The position numbers and the translations under genes were made by a program. 64,000 nt of DNA from Muscardinus avellanarius (lineage: Eukaryota; Chordata; Mammalia; Rodentia; Gliridae). The number at the start of each line of letters is the position of its first letter. Positions within the stretch are counted from its first letter, which is position 1. The stretch is taken from NCBI GenBank assembly GCA_963383645.1, contig OY726569.1, positions 75,920,135-75,984,134 on the forward strand, written 5' to 3'. Shown piece after piece: positions 61,492 through 64,000 of the stretch. The notes beneath the pieces were generated by a model. The model was not told the DNA's origin. It searched no databases and was given only the letters and a program-made list of their open reading frames with translations.

Positions 61492-61609
61492 TTTACTTTT
61501 CTTTGTAATTAGCTCCTTTTATTTTAAAAGGATTATGTTTCTTAGCATCATGATGATATTCTTAGTCTGCACAACAAAATTTGAATGAGTTTTGAATTGT
61601 GTTTTTACC
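61492..61609 (-). repeat. Right arm of the 116-bp inverted repeat
   Basis: TTTACTTTTCTTTGTAATTA to GAATTGTGTTTTTACC, the reverse complement of 59998-60113. The intervening 1.4 kb holds four SINEs, so the arms were closer before those insertions. Confidence 0.92.
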
Positions 61610-61966
61610 ATATTGTACATGTCCTTCTATTTCTTTTGCTCTGTAAAATTTTCTTTGATGTGTGGTCAAGGTCTAGATTTCCCCCTTTTTTTTTTTTGGA
61701 AAGAAAAGATTGATGGGAAAAGGAAGATGGCATTTAGAAAATTTTTCAAAATTTTTTTTGAGGTTGGGGAAGGCTGGGCTTCAAATGATTTCTGATTGGA
61801 TTTATATCCCACTAATATTGGAAAACCAACAATGAACTTACTTTGTCTTAAAGATTGTTAGGAGGAATGAGTGAAGGTTCTAAAACATCAGTGCTGGCTG
61901 GTTATTAGGCTTTCCCTAGTGACAAGAGTTTTTATTGATGATTCTATTGGTTTTAGAGATATTTCT
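61610..61966. other. Unassigned DNA
   Basis: Nothing recognised. Confidence 0.4.
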
Positions 61967-62164
61967 GTTTTTTTTTTTTTTTTTTTTGTACTAAAAATGG
62001 AACCCAGGGGCACCCTAGCTCCAAGCTACACCCCTAGCCCCACGTTTTATTCTTTATTTTGAAACAGAAGGGCCTAAGTAGCTGAGGCTGTCCATGAACC
62101 ACAATCCTCCTATCTCAGCCTCCCAAATGCTGGGTTTACAAACATGTGCCAACATGCCCAGCTT
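61967..62164 (-). mobile_element. B1-ID SINE type 1
   Basis: T run, GTACTAAAAATGGAACCCAG, CACCCTAGCTCCAAGC, TTTATTTTGAAACAGAAGG and the antisense B1 half ending GTGCCAACATGCCCAGC. Confidence 0.92.
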
Positions 62165-63084
62165 TCTGGAGTTATTTCTGTCATAAATGCAATTAGAATG
62201 TAGGTATTTCTGATCTTTGGGAAGACAGTGCTGTTCTTTTGTTTTGTTTTCTTTTTATGGAGACCCATCTTGCCAGTTTTTAGTAAACAGTTAAAAATAC
62301 TCTGATATAACAGAGTGCTATTTAAGCTTCCCAGTATGCTTAGTTTTTGCTGTAGAGAAGTATCATTCTGACTTATCATTCTGTTATGTAACTCTAAGGG
62401 CTCCATTTGGTCTTTGCTGATGGCAGGTGGATGTGGGCTATGGTGTTTTTCGGTGATGTAGCTGGTATAGAGTGATTTTTGTCTAAAACTGTTCTTAGCA
62501 TTGCTGGGAGGCCTTCTTATTAGTCCTTTCATTAGAGAAAATAGCCTTTTTTTCTTTCTTCACTGGATAACAGGTAGAGATGACATTATGTGACACATTA
62601 TGGAGGAAATGAAACTAGTAAGTACAGATGTAGATGTTAATGGGAGCCAGATTCACCGCTCTTACAGCGAGGCAGAGTGAAAGCTAGGTGGTGAAATAGC
62701 CCTGTGGCGCTGGATTAGAATTCAGGGATTATCTGTATAAACTCATGGTTTTCAGTATGCGCACATAGAAAAAGCAGTTCATATTGAAGTAAATGCATGT
62801 GCCTGAATGTATTTAGTTGTCTTCATTTTGAGGGCTTGTGAACAGTAACAAATCAATTGCAAAAAGCAGTTAACATTCATATCTTGACTTCTAGGTACTG
62901 TTTTCTTTTTACTAAAATAGTAGGCATTGTTGGACTAGAAAAACCTTTTGGCAACCATCGGAGAATAATTAATTTTGACCAACAATTATCAATGAATGCT
63001 AAAAAGTATTGAATGCAAGTTTGCTGAGAAATAAGACTTATATATAGTCTTAAAGCAGCACCCTACAAAATATCCCTTAATTAC
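62165..63084. other. Unassigned DNA
   Basis: A 140-codon minus frame (62110-62532) begins outside the SINE and ends in it; it has no domain. No exon supported. Confidence 0.45.
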
Positions 63085-63580
63085 ATAAGGGAAAAAAGAG
63101 TAACTGAGGAAATCTGGCAGATGCTACCTTAATGAATGATATAAGTGGACATATGAAATCATGGAAAAAATTAGTATCATACTACTCAATAAGATGTTCT
63201 TTCATATTCCTATGAAATTCACGCCTTGATTCTGATCATAAGGAGAAACGTCAAACAAATACAAATTGCAAAACATTCTACAAAATTGTCCTTGAATCTT
63301 CAAAATTGTCAAGAGCATCCTGAGAGTCTAAGAGAGTCTGATGAGTTCTTCCAGATTGAAATAAGACCAAGACATGAAAACTAAACACAGCATTGAGTTC
63401 GCGGATTGGATCCTTTTACCAAAGTGGACATTCTTGACACAGTTGGAGAAAGATAATCACGTTCTGTGAAGTAGATAATGATACTACTCACTCCAGTGTT
63501 ACTTTCTGGATTTTGATGATGGCTTTGTAGGAGAATGCCTGTTTTTATAGAAATTACTAAACTCTGTAGGTAATTTCTAT
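63085..63580 (+). mobile_element. Old interspersed repeat 3' end, probably L1-type
   Basis: ATCTGGCAGATGCTACCTTA, AACATTCTACAAAATTGTCC, TTGAATCTTCAAAATTGTCA, AGACATGAAAACTAAACAC and TTTTGATGATGGCTTTGTAG follow a known mammalian repeat 3' end as I remember it. The family is not certain. Confidence 0.45.
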
Positions 63581-64000
63581 GTCATGTTGTCTACTGACTG
63601 TCCCGTGGTTCAGAGGAAAAAGTTTCTTGTATTGTTCTTGTATTTTTTTTTTTGTAGATTGGCCTCAGTTTATTAAGTAAAATGAAACAAATCAGAGCAC
63701 CTTCTACTAGTTGAATAGCTCAGCACTGTTGGTTTATCAAACAAATCATTTATAAGGACTAAGAGGTTTGCTTTTGCAGGCAACTGTTCTACCAGTGTGG
63801 CTTTCTGTTACATCTTGATTTTACTTCCAATATGCTTTTTTATTGACATCTCACTTGTATATTCTATGTTCATTACTTATTTTCTTGATCTGTGTTTTGT
63901 CTTGGTGAAAAATTGCTTCTTTGAATAGAAAGTATGGTTTGCCAAAATATAGAACTTTACTGTGTTGCAATTCAATTATGATACTCTTACTTAATCTTAT
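63581..64000. other. Unassigned DNA at the window end
   Basis: Nothing recognised in the last 420 bp. Confidence 0.4.

Noticed and set aside
62110..62532. 140-codon minus frame
   Set aside because: Its last part lies in an antisense SINE and the rest has no recognisable feature.

Overview
The window is mammalian nuclear DNA with no gene that I can support. The organism is probably a rodent from the squirrel-related group (squirrels, dormice, mountain beaver) or a beaver. The evidence is the dominant short repeat: a B1 (7SL-derived) half fused to an ID (tRNA-Ala-like) half, which is the B1-dID type of SINE known from those lineages. Alu, and the mouse/rat B2 and B4 families, were not seen. 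The species cannot be fixed from this sequence. No exon, splice-bounded coding block, rRNA, functional tRNA or CpG island of normal size was found, so the window is intergenic or lies inside a large intron.

About 65 B1-ID copies or fragments are spread over both strands, roughly one per kilobase. Three kinds can be told apart. Type 1 has the linker TTTCAAAATAAA and an ID half with an intact B box (GGTTCAATCCC). Type 2 has the linker TTTCCAAATAAAATA and an ID half reading AGAAAGCCCCTGGGTTCCA. Type 3 is CpG-rich, has CGCGCTTGGGAGGCGGAG in the B1 half, and its ID B box is replaced by GCTTCCAGGAACCCC. Type 3 copies are the least decayed and often have perfect target-site duplications (TSDs).

Layout: 1-5.5 kb SINEs and unassigned DNA; 5.5-10.1 kb ancient L1M and L2 pieces with SINEs; 10.1-24.5 kb mostly unassigned DNA with scattered SINEs, MIRs and microsatellites; 24.8-28.0 kb a decayed antisense L1 ORF2 broken up by SINEs; 30.2-31.1 kb two opposed LTR-like repeats; 32.43-34.22 kb a recent, twin-primed L1 with an 18-bp TSD and 377 open ORF2 codons; 38.5-41.3 kb two oppositely oriented copies of one LTR-like family, the first nested in a SINE and the second with TATA box, poly(A) signal, U3 tandem repeats and ~88-bp inverted ends; 42-49 kb dense and nested SINEs and a second young L1 3' end; 50.8-52.2 kb an older antisense L1; 52-57 kb SINEs; 57-60 kb MIR/L2; 60-61.6 kb a 116-bp inverted repeat flanking four SINEs; 61.6-64 kb largely unassigned.

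Nothing here acts as a pathway. The functional logic is that of retroposition: L1 supplies the endonuclease and reverse transcriptase, and the SINE copies carry L1-type hallmarks (A-rich tails, 9-17 bp TSDs). Many SINE tails and some SINE linkers have grown into microsatellites. No convincing new biological system was found. The strongest observations are the twin-primed L1, the LTR-like family with long inverted ends, the nested insertions that give a relative order of events, the 116-bp inverted repeat and a very CpG-dense 70-bp patch.
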